Shown: piece after piece, positions 1 to 7,444 of the stretch
How positions within the stretch are numbered: the first letter of the stretch is position 1
How the letters are laid out: each line of letters starts with the position of its first letter
Program-made: the position numbers and the translations under genes
DNA from: ATZT02 sp046048135
GTDB taxonomy: Bacteria; Actinomycetota; Actinomycetes; S36-B12; UBA5976
Length of the DNA: 16,939 nucleotides
Reading direction: 5' to 3'
NCBI GenBank assembly: GCA_046048135.1
Contig: JBJOGR010000047.1
Coordinates: 1 to 16,939 of the forward strand
The notes under the pieces: model-generated
Database searches by the model: none
Told to the model about the DNA's origin: nothing
What the model saw: only the letters and a program-made list of their open reading frames with translations

Positions 1-608
1 GAAATGCTGTTGTTTTATTCAATACTCCAGTTGGCTTTACTGTTGCACTGTTTCTAGGACTATCAGCTTTGGCGCATTTTATTGTGGCAAGTGGAGCAGG
101 TTTTCCTAAATACATCAAAGGTCTAGAAAAAAATCAAAATATTTTCCGCTGGGTTGAATATTCAATTTCGTCATCAGTAATGATTATTTTGATTGCTCAA
201 GTCAGTGGTATTTCAGACTTCGTCGCCCTTCTTGGAATATTTGGTGTAAATGCTTCCATGATTTTATTTGGTTGGCTACAAGAAAAATACACTCAACCAA
301 AAGATGGAGATTTCTTACCATTTATTTTCGGATGTATTGCAGGAATTGTGCCTTGGTTAGCGATTGTAATATTAGTTATTGGACCAAATGCACCTACTGA
401 AGTTCAAATTCCAGGATTTGTTTATGGAATTATTGTTTCACTCTTTGTTTTCTTTAACTCTTTTGCACTTGTGCAATATTTGCAATATCGCGGTAAAGGA
501 AAATGGAGTGATTATTTAAGAGGTGAAAGAGCTTATATTGTGCTAAGTCTTGTTGCAAAATCTTTACTTGCTTGGCAAATATTCTCAGGAACTTTGATTC
601 CTCAATAA
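1..608 (+). CDS. Heliorhodopsin, 5'-truncated by the window edge
   Basis: This is a retinal-binding seven-helix membrane protein of the heliorhodopsin family, which has inverted topology (N-terminus inside) and is thought to signal or regulate rather than pump ions. The frame is open from base 3, so the TTG at 69 is not the real start and roughly the first 50 residues lie outside. Family landmarks are clear. The SALAHFIV segment carries the conserved His (codon 75-77). FRWVEYS carries the counter-ion Glu (codon 156-158; Glu107 in the type protein 48C12). The segments around positions 240-300 (FGVNASMILFGWLQEKYTQP) and 500-545 (GKWSDYLRGERAYIVLS) are near-identical to the family. The Schiff-base Lys lies in SLVAKSLLAW (codon 558-560). 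The Glu-to-Lys spacing is 134 residues, exactly as in 48C12. It is convergent with the next gene and ends at a strong terminator. Its own promoter is not visible. Confidence 0.96.
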   Translation, partial: NAVVLFNTPVGFTVALFLGLSALAHFIVASGAGFPKYIKGLEKNQNIFRWVEYSISSSVMIILIAQVSGISDFVALLGIFGVNASMILFGWLQEKYTQPKDGDFLPFIFGCIAGIVPWLAIVILVIGPNAPTEVQIPGFVYGIIVSLFVFFNSFALVQYLQYRGKGKWSDYLRGERAYIVLSLVAKSLLAWQIFSGTLIPQ

Positions 609-615
609 GTATTTT

Positions 616-658
616 AAATAAATAAAGGGCCCAAATTATTTGGGCCCTTTATTTATTT
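616..658. terminator. Bidirectional intrinsic terminator
   Basis: A perfect inverted repeat has 20-bp arms at 616-635 and 639-658 with a 3-nt loop. The core GGGCCCAAA/TTTGGGCCC is flanked by A-rich and T-rich tracts, so each strand reads as a GC stem followed by a T-rich run. It starts 7 bp after the heliorhodopsin stop and ends 4 bp before the stop of the convergent gene, so it should serve both transcripts. The symmetry and position make this the clearest terminator in the window. Confidence 0.92.
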
Positions 659-662
659 GTTT

Positions 663-1874
663 CTAAATCTTTTCTTCTCTCATTCTCCAAGGAGCACCAT
701 ATTCATTAACTTTGTCTAAATAAGGTTTAGCACTAAACCATTCTGGTCCCATAACACCTTGTGGTTTCCAAACACCTTCATGAATTAATTCCATTGCCAC
801 AACTGGATTAAATGCTGTTTGCCAAACAACTGCTTGATCTCCATACTCTTTCATGGACCATTCATTATCAACCACGTGATAAAGATATGTGGCTTTTGGA
901 TTTCCTTGTTTATCTAATCCTTTTACTAAAACTCCTGCGCAAGTTTTACCTTTCATTCTTTCTCCCAGCTTTGCAGGATCTGGCAAAGAAGCGGTTAAAA
1001 GATCGCGAGGTGAAACAGATACGCCTTGCACGTCAACGTTTTCTTTTTTATCAAGACCTAGTTTGTTAATAGTTTTTAAAACGGATATGAATTCTTTTCC
1101 AAGGCCGTATTTAAAGTTAACCTTTTTGGCATCAATTTTCTGAGGTATGAGAACTACTTCTTCGTGTTCAACATTGACACATTCCACAGGACCAATACCT
1201 TCTGGGAAATCAAAGACTTCAGGCTCAGAAAATGGTTTAGTGGTGAACCAGCCTTTGCCATCTTCCCAAACAAGTGGTGGATTTAAACACTCTTCGATCG
1301 TTGTCCAAATTGAAAAGGAGGGAGCAAATGATTCGCCTTCAACTACCAAGTTGGATCCATCTAAAACAGTGATTGAATCGATTTGGCTGAAAAGCTCTTC
1401 ATCAGCGTATTTTGCTAAAACATCACTTAAGCCTGGTTCAATACCAATACCTACAACTGCCCAAATTTCTCTTTCTTGCCAATTCCAGTCTCTGGCAAAT
1501 TGTTCATCTCCTAATTTCACGCCAACTTCCTTATGGGGGTACTTAGGATGAGGTCTGGATAGAGACATTGCCATGTCCATGTAGTTGGTGTTTTCAATTT
1601 CGCAAGCTAAAAATATTGGCATAACAAATCTAGGATCTACCGCATTTATTACTACATCTGGTTTTACTTCACGGATTAATTCTCTAACGTCTTCTAATTC
1701 AGCAGCGTTTACTTCGGTTGCATCAAATCGATCATCATCAATTTTTTTAATTGCTTGTTGAGCGCGTTCCAATGAACGATCAGCAATAACCATGCTTGTT
1801 AAAAATTTTCTTCTAGCTGCAATGTTGGCGATTGCTCGACCAACTCCACCCGCTCCGATTACGAGCGCTTTCAT
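663..1874 (-). CDS. Saccharopine dehydrogenase family protein
   Basis: This is a 403-residue NAD(P)-dependent oxidoreductase of the saccharopine dehydrogenase superfamily. A Rossmann fold opens the protein, with the dinucleotide-binding glycines GAGGVGRA at residues 7-14 and a basic/acidic turn near IADRSLERA. The middle part carries family features such as NAVDPRFVMP and the C-terminal substrate-domain segments IGIEPGLSDVLAKYADE and WTTIEECLNPP. Length and architecture fit a single-domain saccharopine dehydrogenase-like enzyme, not the bifunctional plant or animal form. Members act on saccharopine or lysine, or on carboxy(nor)spermidine, all imine-reduction chemistry; the exact substrate cannot be fixed from sequence here. 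The ATG at 1874 is preceded by an AGGAG ribosome-binding site 11 nt upstream. It appears monocistronic: the upstream MFS gene is 141 bp away and its 3' end meets the heliorhodopsin terminator. Confidence 0.88.
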   Translation of the reverse strand: MKALVIGAGGVGRAIANIAARRKFLTSMVIADRSLERAQQAIKKIDDDRFDATEVNAAELEDVRELIREVKPDVVINAVDPRFVMPIFLACEIENTNYMDMAMSLSRPHPKYPHKEVGVKLGDEQFARDWNWQEREIWAVVGIGIEPGLSDVLAKYADEELFSQIDSITVLDGSNLVVEGESFAPSFSIWTTIEECLNPPLVWEDGKGWFTTKPFSEPEVFDFPEGIGPVECVNVEHEEVVLIPQKIDAKKVNFKYGLGKEFISVLKTINKLGLDKKENVDVQGVSVSPRDLLTASLPDPAKLGERMKGKTCAGVLVKGLDKQGNPKATYLYHVVDNEWSMKEYGDQAVVWQTAFNPVVAMELIHEGVWKPQGVMGPEWFSAKPYLDKVNEYGAPWRMREEKI

Positions 1875-1954
1875 TTAAAAATCAACTCCTATTAATTAAT
1901 ATTTAATCTACCTGATTGTTTTATTCATAAATATTGGGTTCGGCGTGTCTTGAG
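1875..1954 (-). promoter_or_regulatory. Putative promoter/leader of the saccharopine dehydrogenase-family gene
   Basis: The 141-bp gap upstream of the gene is very AT-rich except for a GC-rich block at 1936-1954 (on the minus strand CTCAAGACACGCCGAACCC). On the minus strand a possible -10 TAGATT lies at 1910-1905, with a weak -35-like ATTTAT at 1932-1927 (16-nt spacer). The GC-rich block sits immediately upstream of that -35. The ribosome-binding AGGAG lies closer to the ATG. The promoter boxes are guesses from pattern; the GC-rich block is plainly visible, but its function is unknown. Confidence 0.3.
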
Positions 1955-1993
1955 GAAAATGTATTGATTTTGCTTAAAAATTGAAAAATTATT

Positions 1994-2017
1994 AAATTAT
2001 TATAAAATGAATAATTT
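1994..2017 (-). terminator. Possible weak AT-only hairpin at the end of the MFS gene
   Basis: Inverted repeat AAATTATT (1994-2001) and AATAATTT (2010-2017) has an 8-nt loop and overlaps the MFS stop codon. On the minus strand it is followed by a T-rich run, AATAATTTTT. The stem has no G or C, so it would be weak. It may be a marginal terminator for the operon that ends with the MFS gene, or simply a product of AT-rich sequence. Confidence 0.3.
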
Positions 2018-3257
2018 ATTTATTTAATTCTAATTTTCTAACTGATTTATTTGTTAAACTTAATGAAACTGCCACAATAATTATTATTGAACATATTGCA
2101 AGTAATTCTTTTATTCCAATTATTTCAATTAGTGGTCCTGCTGCAATTAATCCAATTGGGCCAAGTAAAAAAGAACCAAATGCATCATAAGATAAAACTC
2201 TAGATAAGGATTTTTTAGGAATTTTTGTTTGTAAAGTAGTAATCCAAAAAACAAAGAATAAATCAAAACCAATTCCAGTTAAAAGGGCTGATAGGGCAAT
2301 GAAAATAATTGGAAGATTAAATGACATGGATAAAGTCCAGAGGGCCAAAGTTGCAGAAAAAATCATCCCAATAAATAAAGGATGCTTTGGTCTTAATTTC
2401 ATTGCCAAAACCACACCAAGCATCATGCCCAAAGAATGAGCGCCAGCAATTATTGCCCACGAAGGTGGTCCGTTGAGTAAAGTTTTTGCTTGGTAAGGAC
2501 CCATCACGGCTAACAGTGGTTCATAAACCATAACTAATAATGAATAAGCAGAAACACAGGCAATAATCCAAGTTCTTTTTCGAACTTCCCTCCAACCTAA
2601 TTTTAAATCCAGTAAAACTGAATCTTCATCTGTTACTTCGTTAGGTTTATCAAATCTGATAAGAAAATAAATCAAACATCCAGCAACAAGAAAAGTTAAT
2701 CCATCTATTGCAATAGCAATTCCAGGACCAACTAAAGTAACTAGGATTCCTCCAAGTGAATATCCCAAAACATTAGCCGCGTTTACTCCAAGTGAATTTA
2801 TTGAGTTTGCACTTTGTAATTTTTTCTCTGGCATAACTTGGGGCATGATTCCAGGAAAAGCGGGAAACCACAAAGCATGTAAAACTCCAGTAACTAAACC
2901 TAGAAGAACTAACCAAGAAACAGTTGCCGATCCAGAAATAAATAAATATGCTTCAAAAATTACAAATAGACTTAATAAAATGTCTGAATAACTGACAATC
3001 TTTGCTCTGCCATATCTATCTGCCATGACTCCTCCAAATAAAACAAAAACTATTAGGGGAAGAGTTCTGGCAAACATCACCAAACTTAAAGATGCAGCAT
3101 TTGCTCCTGGTAAAGAAAGGACACCAAAAGCTAAAGCGATTGGACCAATGCCATTTCCCACATTAGAAATAAAACGAGCAGCAAATAATATTCGAAAATT
3201 TTTCTCCACAAAAACTTCATTGAATTGTCGTGGAATGGTTAAAGTTTTATCAGCCAA
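2016..3257 (-). CDS. MFS exporter, last gene of the export-type operon
   Basis: This is a major facilitator superfamily transporter of about 413 residues with around 12 membrane segments, resembling the EntS-like/MFS_3 group that exports siderophores or drugs. The N-terminal half shows FRILFAARFISNVGNGIG in helix 1 and the MFS loop 2-3 motif GGVMADRYGRAK. The middle loop is charged (around FDKPNEVTDEDS). The chosen start is TTG at 3257, because GAGG (3267-3264) lies 6 nt upstream; an in-frame TTG at 3269 would add four residues but has no ribosome-binding site. With either start it overlaps the 3' end of tdk (8 or 20 nt), which implies translational coupling. The substrate cannot be predicted. 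Its place after a MacB-like exporter and tdk suggests efflux, an inference from context. Confidence 0.85.
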   Translation of the reverse strand: MADKTLTIPRQFNEVFVEKNFRILFAARFISNVGNGIGPIALAFGVLSLPGANAASLSLVMFARTLPLIVFVLFGGVMADRYGRAKIVSYSDILLSLFVIFEAYLFISGSATVSWLVLLGLVTGVLHALWFPAFPGIMPQVMPEKKLQSANSINSLGVNAANVLGYSLGGILVTLVGPGIAIAIDGLTFLVAGCLIYFLIRFDKPNEVTDEDSVLLDLKLGWREVRKRTWIIACVSAYSLLVMVYEPLLAVMGPYQAKTLLNGPPSWAIIAGAHSLGMMLGVVLAMKLRPKHPLFIGMIFSATLALWTLSMSFNLPIIFIALSALLTGIGFDLFFVFWITTLQTKIPKKSLSRVLSYDAFGSFLLGPIGLIAAGPLIEIIGIKELLAICSIIIIVAVSLSLTNKSVRKLELNK

Positions 3258-3912
3258 AATTATCCTCAAAAGGCAAAGCAGATTTTGACATATGTTCTTG
3301 CTTTGCTTGTTTTGAAGTCACTTTTCGCATGTGATGTTTTCTGCACAAAACTTCATAGATGATTTCATCTGGTTTGGCATTGGGTCCAGCATCGCCTACA
3401 ACAACTTGTTCACCAACCGTCACCATGACTCCATTAACGATTCTTGCCTGATGTGTTGCTTTCTTGCCGCACCAACAAAGTGCTTCGACTTGCAAAATAT
3501 TGACTCGATCAGCCAGTTCTAGAAGTCTTTGTGCTCCTGGAAAAAGTGCGGTTCGAAAATCAGTCGTGATACCGAATGTGAAGACATCAATTCCAAAATC
3601 ATCTACAACTCGGGCAAGTTGTTCAATTTGTTCTGTTTCATAAAATTGCGCTTCATCGCAAATCAAATAGTCAACAGTTTCTCCCCTTGAAAGTGCTTGA
3701 GTCATAAGTCTTAAAAAGTTCGTATCAGGGCTCACTTCGATAGCTTTTGCTTGAAGACCAAGTCTTGAACTTAGAGTTGCTTCTCCTGCACGGTCTTTTC
3801 TTGTAAAAACCAGGCCACGACGACCAGCACTTGAATGGTTGTGGTGAGTTTGTAGAGCAAGAGTGGATTTACCACTATCCATTGTTCCTGAGAAAAAAAC
3901 TAATTCGGCCAC
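3250..3912 (-). CDS. tdk: Thymidine kinase (type II)
   Basis: This enzyme phosphorylates thymidine (and deoxyuridine) to the monophosphate in the pyrimidine salvage pathway; it is cytosolic and tetrameric in the family. Visible motifs are the P-loop GTMDSGKST near the N-terminus, the Walker B/catalytic segment ICDEAQFYE (Glu of DEAQ as base), and a zinc-binding lid with LCWCGKKATHQAR and, after GEQVVVGDAGPNA, a second metal pair in LCRKHH. The CWC form of the first pair is normal for actinobacterial Tdk. I chose GTG at 3912 because it gives the family-typical start MAELVFFSGTMDSGK (220 residues). An in-frame TTG at 3936 adds eight residues unlike the family. Neither start has a clear ribosome-binding site. 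It follows the permease gene by 27 bp and overlaps the MFS gene. Confidence 0.95.
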   Translation of the reverse strand: MAELVFFSGTMDSGKSTLALQTHHNHSSAGRRGLVFTRKDRAGEATLSSRLGLQAKAIEVSPDTNFLRLMTQALSRGETVDYLICDEAQFYETEQIEQLARVVDDFGIDVFTFGITTDFRTALFPGAQRLLELADRVNILQVEALCWCGKKATHQARIVNGVMVTVGEQVVVGDAGPNAKPDEIIYEVLCRKHHMRKVTSKQAKQEHMSKSALPFEDNFG

Positions 3913-3921
3913 GACATAAAT

Positions 3922-3937
3922 CTTGTCAGATGACAAG
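3922..3937. repeat. Short dyad between the permease and tdk genes
   Basis: Perfect inverted repeat CTTGTCA-GA-TGACAAG (7-bp arms, 2-nt centre) lies in the 27-bp gap between the permease stop codon (3940) and the preferred tdk start (3912). It could be an operator-like dyad or an RNA fold near the tdk ribosome entry site. A dyad of this size is also expected about once by chance in a window of this length. Confidence 0.4.
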
Positions 3938-3939
3938 TT

Positions 3940-5106
3940 TTATTCAAAACGCAATGCCTCAACTGGTTTTAGTTTTGACGCTGTTCGTGCTGGCCAAACC
4001 CCAAATACAACTCCTACAAACATTGAAAAACCAAGTGAGGCCAAAATAATTGTTGGACTTAACACAAAATTCCATTCACCTAACTGGGCTAGAAAATAAG
4101 CCACAACTTCCCCAATAATCACACCAATAATTCCACCTAGAAGTGAAAGTACTATTGCCTCAATTAAAAATTGAGTCAAGATTTGCGATTGTTGAGCACC
4201 AATTGCTCTTCTAATTCCTATTTCTCGGGTTCTTTCTCTAACAGAAACCAACATGATGTTCATAATTCCAATTCCACCTACAACCAAACTAATTGATGCA
4301 ATTCCACCAAGAAGTAAGGATAAGAATTGTTGAACAGTTCCAATGGCATCAAGGATTTGACTTGCATCAGTTATCACAAAATCAGCTTCTCGTTCTCCAG
4401 TGATGTTATGACGCGATAAAAGTAATCTAGTTAAGTTACTTGTCACCTGATCAACTATTTCTTCACTGGTGGTTTGAAGAGTTATTGAACTTAAATACGG
4501 AGGGACTGCAAAATACTTAAATGCTGTATCAATTGGAACATAAGCACTTCCTTGAGTTCCAAAACCATCTGCGTCATCTAAAATACCTACAATTGTAAAT
4601 TCGGTATTTCCAACCACAATATTTGTATTTATAGAATATGCATCTAGTTTTAAATCTTCTGCAATTGAGGAACTTAATACTATTAATCTTGCATCTTTTG
4701 CATCTTCAGAGCTTGGTAAAAATGAACCCACAAAGATATCTGGATCAACCACTGTTACATAGTCAGAATCAACTCCAACAATTTGAGCTCTTGTCGAATC
4801 AAATTCTGAACTTAATGTTGCTCGTCCTGTTACTGTTTCTGTGACAACATCGACTCCAGGTTGCTCCGCAATTGCTTTTGCATCTTCAATTGTGATCGAT
4901 TGGTTAGTAGTTCCAGTAATTGTTAAGTTTCTAGCACCTAAACCTTTAAATTGATCTTGAATTCCAGAAGTAGCACCTTGAGCAACTGAAACTAGAGCTA
5001 TCAAAGACATAACTCCAATAATGATGCCAAGCATTGTTAAACCTGATCTTGTTTTTGTTGCAATAATTCGAGCAAGTGCTAAGCGGGAAGCAATTAAAAT
5101 ATTCAT
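3940..5106 (-). CDS. MacB/FtsX-type ABC transporter permease
   Basis: This is a 388-residue inner-membrane permease of the MacB family, the membrane half of an ABC exporter or mechanotransmission complex. Helix 1 is at about residues 22-44 (TMLGIIIGVMSLIALVSVA). It is followed by an extracytoplasmic MacB core domain (about 45-255) and three C-terminal helices near 265-290, 310-340 and 355-380. The family signature IMLVSVRERTREIGIRRAIG lies at about 284-303, and the end GVWPARTASKLKPVEALRFE (369-388) is the typical MacB tail. There is no ATPase domain in this chain, the usual layout when the ATPase is separate. Its ATG overlaps the ATPase stop as ATGA, so the two are translationally coupled. 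Substrates of such systems include peptides, antibiotics, macrolides and lipoproteins; none can be assigned here. Confidence 0.93.
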   Translation of the reverse strand: MNILIASRLALARIIATKTRSGLTMLGIIIGVMSLIALVSVAQGATSGIQDQFKGLGARNLTITGTTNQSITIEDAKAIAEQPGVDVVTETVTGRATLSSEFDSTRAQIVGVDSDYVTVVDPDIFVGSFLPSSEDAKDARLIVLSSSIAEDLKLDAYSINTNIVVGNTEFTIVGILDDADGFGTQGSAYVPIDTAFKYFAVPPYLSSITLQTTSEEIVDQVTSNLTRLLLSRHNITGEREADFVITDASQILDAIGTVQQFLSLLLGGIASISLVVGGIGIMNIMLVSVRERTREIGIRRAIGAQQSQILTQFLIEAIVLSLLGGIIGVIIGEVVAYFLAQLGEWNFVLSPTIILASLGFSMFVGVVFGVWPARTASKLKPVEALRFE

Positions 5107-5792
5107 CGCTTTCCTCCATCATCGCTGACAACTTTTCCATCTTTTAAAGTTATTCTTCTTTTAGCTTTTGCAGCAATATCAAGATCGTGGGTAATTAAAA
5201 CAATGGTTTTTCCTTCTTTATTCAATTCTTGAAATAGATCCATGACTTGTTTACCGGTATTGGAATCAAGTGCCCCGGTTGGTTCATCTGCCAAAATAAG
5301 GGAAGGTTCAGTTACTAGAGCTCTTGCAATCGCAACTCGTTGTTGCTGTCCCCCAGATAATTGTGTGGATTGATGTGAATGTCTGTCTGCTAAACCTAAC
5401 TTTGACAACATTTGCATGGCTTTTTTTCTAGCCTCTTTTGCTGGAACTCCCCTATAAAAAAGTGGAGTTGCCACATTATCTAGGGCATCAGTTTTTGGAA
5501 GTAAGAAAAAAGATTGGAAAACAAATCCAATTGCAAAATTTCTAAGAGAAGTTAGTTTTTTATCATTTAATTTAGAAAGATCTTCTCCAGCAATTTTTAC
5601 TTTTCCACTAGTAGGCCTATCTAAACAGCCAATCAAATTCATCATGGTTGATTTACCAGAACCTGATGGACCAACAATTGCTACGAATTCACCTTCATTA
5701 ATGGTTAAGTCAACGCCATCTAGTGCTTTTACTTTTGATGAACCTTCGCCAAAAATTTTGGCGACATTTTTCATCTCAACAACTGTTGTCAT
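5103..5792 (-). CDS. MacB-type ABC transporter ATP-binding protein
   Basis: This is a 229-residue cytoplasmic ATPase of the MacB/LolD class, energising the permease encoded downstream. All nucleotide-binding motifs are intact: Walker A GPSGSGKST (41-49), Q-loop Gln in FVFQSFFLLPKTDALDNV (Gln93), signature LSGGQQQRVAIARAL (about 145-159), Walker B LILADEPTGALDS with catalytic Glu170, and switch His202 in THDLD. The LLPKTDALDNVATPLFYRGV segment is characteristic of MacB/LolD ATPases. It begins 2 bp after the adaptor gene's stop codon and overlaps the permease start by 4 bp, which gives the standard adaptor-ATPase-permease order. Confidence 0.96.
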   Translation of the reverse strand: MTTVVEMKNVAKIFGEGSSKVKALDGVDLTINEGEFVAIVGPSGSGKSTMMNLIGCLDRPTSGKVKIAGEDLSKLNDKKLTSLRNFAIGFVFQSFFLLPKTDALDNVATPLFYRGVPAKEARKKAMQMLSKLGLADRHSHQSTQLSGGQQQRVAIARALVTEPSLILADEPTGALDSNTGKQVMDLFQELNKEGKTIVLITHDLDIAAKAKRRITLKDGKVVSDDGGKR

Positions 5793-5794
5793 TG

Positions 5795-7345
5795 TTAGTT
5801 ATTTCGACCACCGTTAGATCTTTGTTGGTTACGTTGTTCTCTGAATGGATCTTCTGAAACAGGTAGCTTGCCATCAAGTGAAGCTTTTCCTAAAACGACT
5901 TCTTCACCTGAAGTTATGCCACTTAAAATTTCAATTAGTTGAGTACCAGATACACCAGTTTCTACTACTTTGTCCACTAATTCATTTTTGTCATTTAAGA
6001 CTTGGACAAATTTTTCTTGCCCTTTTCGCTGAATTGCCTGTAAAGGAACCGCCACAGAAACTTCTTTACTTTGCAAGATAATTTTTGCAGTAACACTCAT
6101 TCCAATGCGCCAAGTCTCATTCAAAGTATCTGGCTTTGCAAAAACACTAAATTGGGAAACTCCATTATTATCAACAGTGGCAACTTGACCAATTTGAGTT
6201 ACCTTGCCATTACTAGTTTCTGTTGCAGAACCAAGCTTTAGTTCAACAACTTGATCTAATTTCACATTTGGAATGTCATATTCACTTACCTTTATTGCTG
6301 AAACAACTTCACCAGAACCTAGAGAAGCAATTGCCCCAGAAACTATTGCATTAGGGGCTGTAAAAATTTCTCTAATTGTTCCATCACTTGGTGATTTAAC
6401 ATTTCGCGTTGTACCATCAAAATTCTTTAACACCGCAACTATGTCGTTCTTTTTAACTACAGAACCTGGAGTGATATTTAATTTTGAAACTGTCCATTGT
6501 TTTGTAGCAATGTTAGAAGTACCTGAAATACTTCCCGCTAAATCTATGCCATTTTTAGAAGCTAAAGTTACTTTGTTATTTACATCAATGTCGTAAGTAA
6601 ATTCGTCTATTAACGTAGCATTTGTAATTCTGATTCTTTCTTCTCCAACTGGTGTGACATCAACTGTGACAGTCATTCCAGCACGAGCTGTTGCAGGCAA
6701 TGTATTTGGAGTTGGATTTATTAAAACTGTATAAGTTGGCGTTGAATCAGTAAATGATGGCGTTGATCTAATCGAAGTAATAGCACCGGAAGTTAATGTG
6801 TCTGAACTATTGATTGCTAAAGCAATTGGTAAACCAACACTTAATTGAGTTGACTGAGTTTCAGTAACTTCAACTGAAACTAATAATCTTCCTGTACCAA
6901 TTGAAGCAACAGTTCCTGCAACTGGGCTTCCTGCAACTGCATTTACTGATCTAACTCTTGCTTTTTCAGGAGATTTAATTAACTGAGTTTGTCCTTCATA
7001 ATTTTTCAAAGTAACGATGGTTTCATTTTTTGAAACACTTTTTCCTTCTTCATTGTTAATTTTGGAAACAACCCAAGTGTCAGACAATGAAGTTGGAGTT
7101 CCAGAACTAGTGGTTGCAACTCCGGCAATTTTGGTAAGTGTGGCAGGGGCGTCTGCATTTATATTGAATGTGTATTCGTCAACAATTGATCCGGTAGTTG
7201 AGACACTATTTTCAATAGTGGCAGGACCTGATTTTTCAGTTAGATAGTTTTGAGTTTCTTCTTTTGTTGCGTTGGTATATAAATATATTCCACCAATTAG
7301 TAGTGCAATGATTGGAATGATAATCAAAAATTTGCGATTTCGCAT
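5795..7345 (-). CDS. Membrane-fusion/adaptor protein of a MacAB-like exporter, with an internal duplication
   Basis: This is a 516-residue MacA/YknX-like adaptor for the ABC exporter that follows. An N-terminal anchor helix (about 7-24, LIIIPIIALLIGGIYLY) points the rest outside the membrane. The body holds two copies of a roughly 190-residue unit (about 42-231 and 237-425). Each copy has a lipoyl-like barrel-sandwich domain and a beta-barrel. Matching landmarks are DEYTF/DEFTY (56/247), WVVSK/WTVSK (91/284) and VASIGTG/IASLGSG (146/339). A membrane-proximal C-terminal domain (about 426-495) ends in a basic, Asn/Gln-rich tail. There is no coiled-coil hairpin between the lipoyl halves, fitting a cell without a TolC-type outer-membrane partner. 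Family members are usually 350-420 residues, so the extra length is the duplication. The ATG at 7345 has AAAGGG 4 nt upstream. It heads the operon. Confidence 0.9.
   Translation of the reverse strand: MRNRKFLIIIPIIALLIGGIYLYTNATKEETQNYLTEKSGPATIENSVSTTGSIVDEYTFNINADAPATLTKIAGVATTSSGTPTSLSDTWVVSKINNEEGKSVSKNETIVTLKNYEGQTQLIKSPEKARVRSVNAVAGSPVAGTVASIGTGRLLVSVEVTETQSTQLSVGLPIALAINSSDTLTSGAITSIRSTPSFTDSTPTYTVLINPTPNTLPATARAGMTVTVDVTPVGEERIRITNATLIDEFTYDIDVNNKVTLASKNGIDLAGSISGTSNIATKQWTVSKLNITPGSVVKKNDIVAVLKNFDGTTRNVKSPSDGTIREIFTAPNAIVSGAIASLGSGEVVSAIKVSEYDIPNVKLDQVVELKLGSATETSNGKVTQIGQVATVDNNGVSQFSVFAKPDTLNETWRIGMSVTAKIILQSKEVSVAVPLQAIQRKGQEKFVQVLNDKNELVDKVVETGVSGTQLIEILSGITSGEEVVLGKASLDGKLPVSEDPFREQRNQQRSNGGRNN
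6071..6637 (-). repeat. Adaptor module copy 2 (protein-level repeat)
   Basis: This codes for residues about 237-425, the second lipoyl plus beta-barrel unit. This copy is closer to the usual family pattern: VSKLNITPGSVVKKNDIVAV, then KSPSDGTIREIF, matching the two halves of a barrel-sandwich hybrid. Copy 1 has a less regular second half (KSPEKARVRSVN). Confidence 0.8.
6653..7222 (-). repeat. Adaptor module copy 1 (protein-level repeat)
   Basis: This codes for residues about 42-231 of the adaptor, the first lipoyl plus beta-barrel unit. It aligns with copy 2 at a constant offset of 191-193 residues, with the same order of blocks: a TG/NATLxDE-like entry, W-x-VSK, LKN-[YF]-[ED]-G, KSP, and S-[IL]-G-[TS]-G. 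The beta-barrel ends RAGMTVTVDV here and RIGMSVTAKI in copy 2. The similarity is clear in protein but diverged in DNA, so the duplication is old. Confidence 0.8.
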
Positions 7346-7444
7346 TTGTCCCTTTACCTTAATCCTTCTTTAAAAATAACATCAAAATAACTTATTAGCA
7401 TCTTTAATTAAATCTACTAATTCTTAATAAAATCTTAATATTTA
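7346..7444 (-). promoter_or_regulatory. Upstream region of the export-type operon with a direct repeat
   Basis: The 99-bp AT-rich gap between the trmB stop and the adaptor ATG is the only likely promoter site for the five-gene operon. On the minus strand it holds two copies of ATTAAGA at 7439-7433 and 7428-7422, an 11-bp period. One helical turn between direct half-sites is the usual spacing for response-regulator binding. A TAATAA about 30 bp further on could be a -10. All of this is AT-rich sequence, so the elements are tentative. Confidence 0.3.

Noticed and set aside
812..1551. Several open frames on the plus strand opposite the saccharopine dehydrogenase-family gene
   Set aside because: They are low-complexity Ser/Thr/Pro- or Leu-rich translations opposite a well-supported gene, with no family motifs.
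1921..1930. TTATTCATAA considered as a DnaA box
   Set aside because: It does not match the TTATCCACA consensus well and no cluster of boxes or dnaA/dnaN genes is present.
3025..3522. Plus-strand frames opposite the MFS and tdk genes
   Set aside because: They are antisense to genes with clear family motifs and have no recognisable protein features.
4946..5140. A second minus-strand frame overlapping the start of the permease gene
   Set aside because: It overlaps the permease and ATPase reading frames, which have full family motifs and a normal ATGA junction; it has no features of its own.
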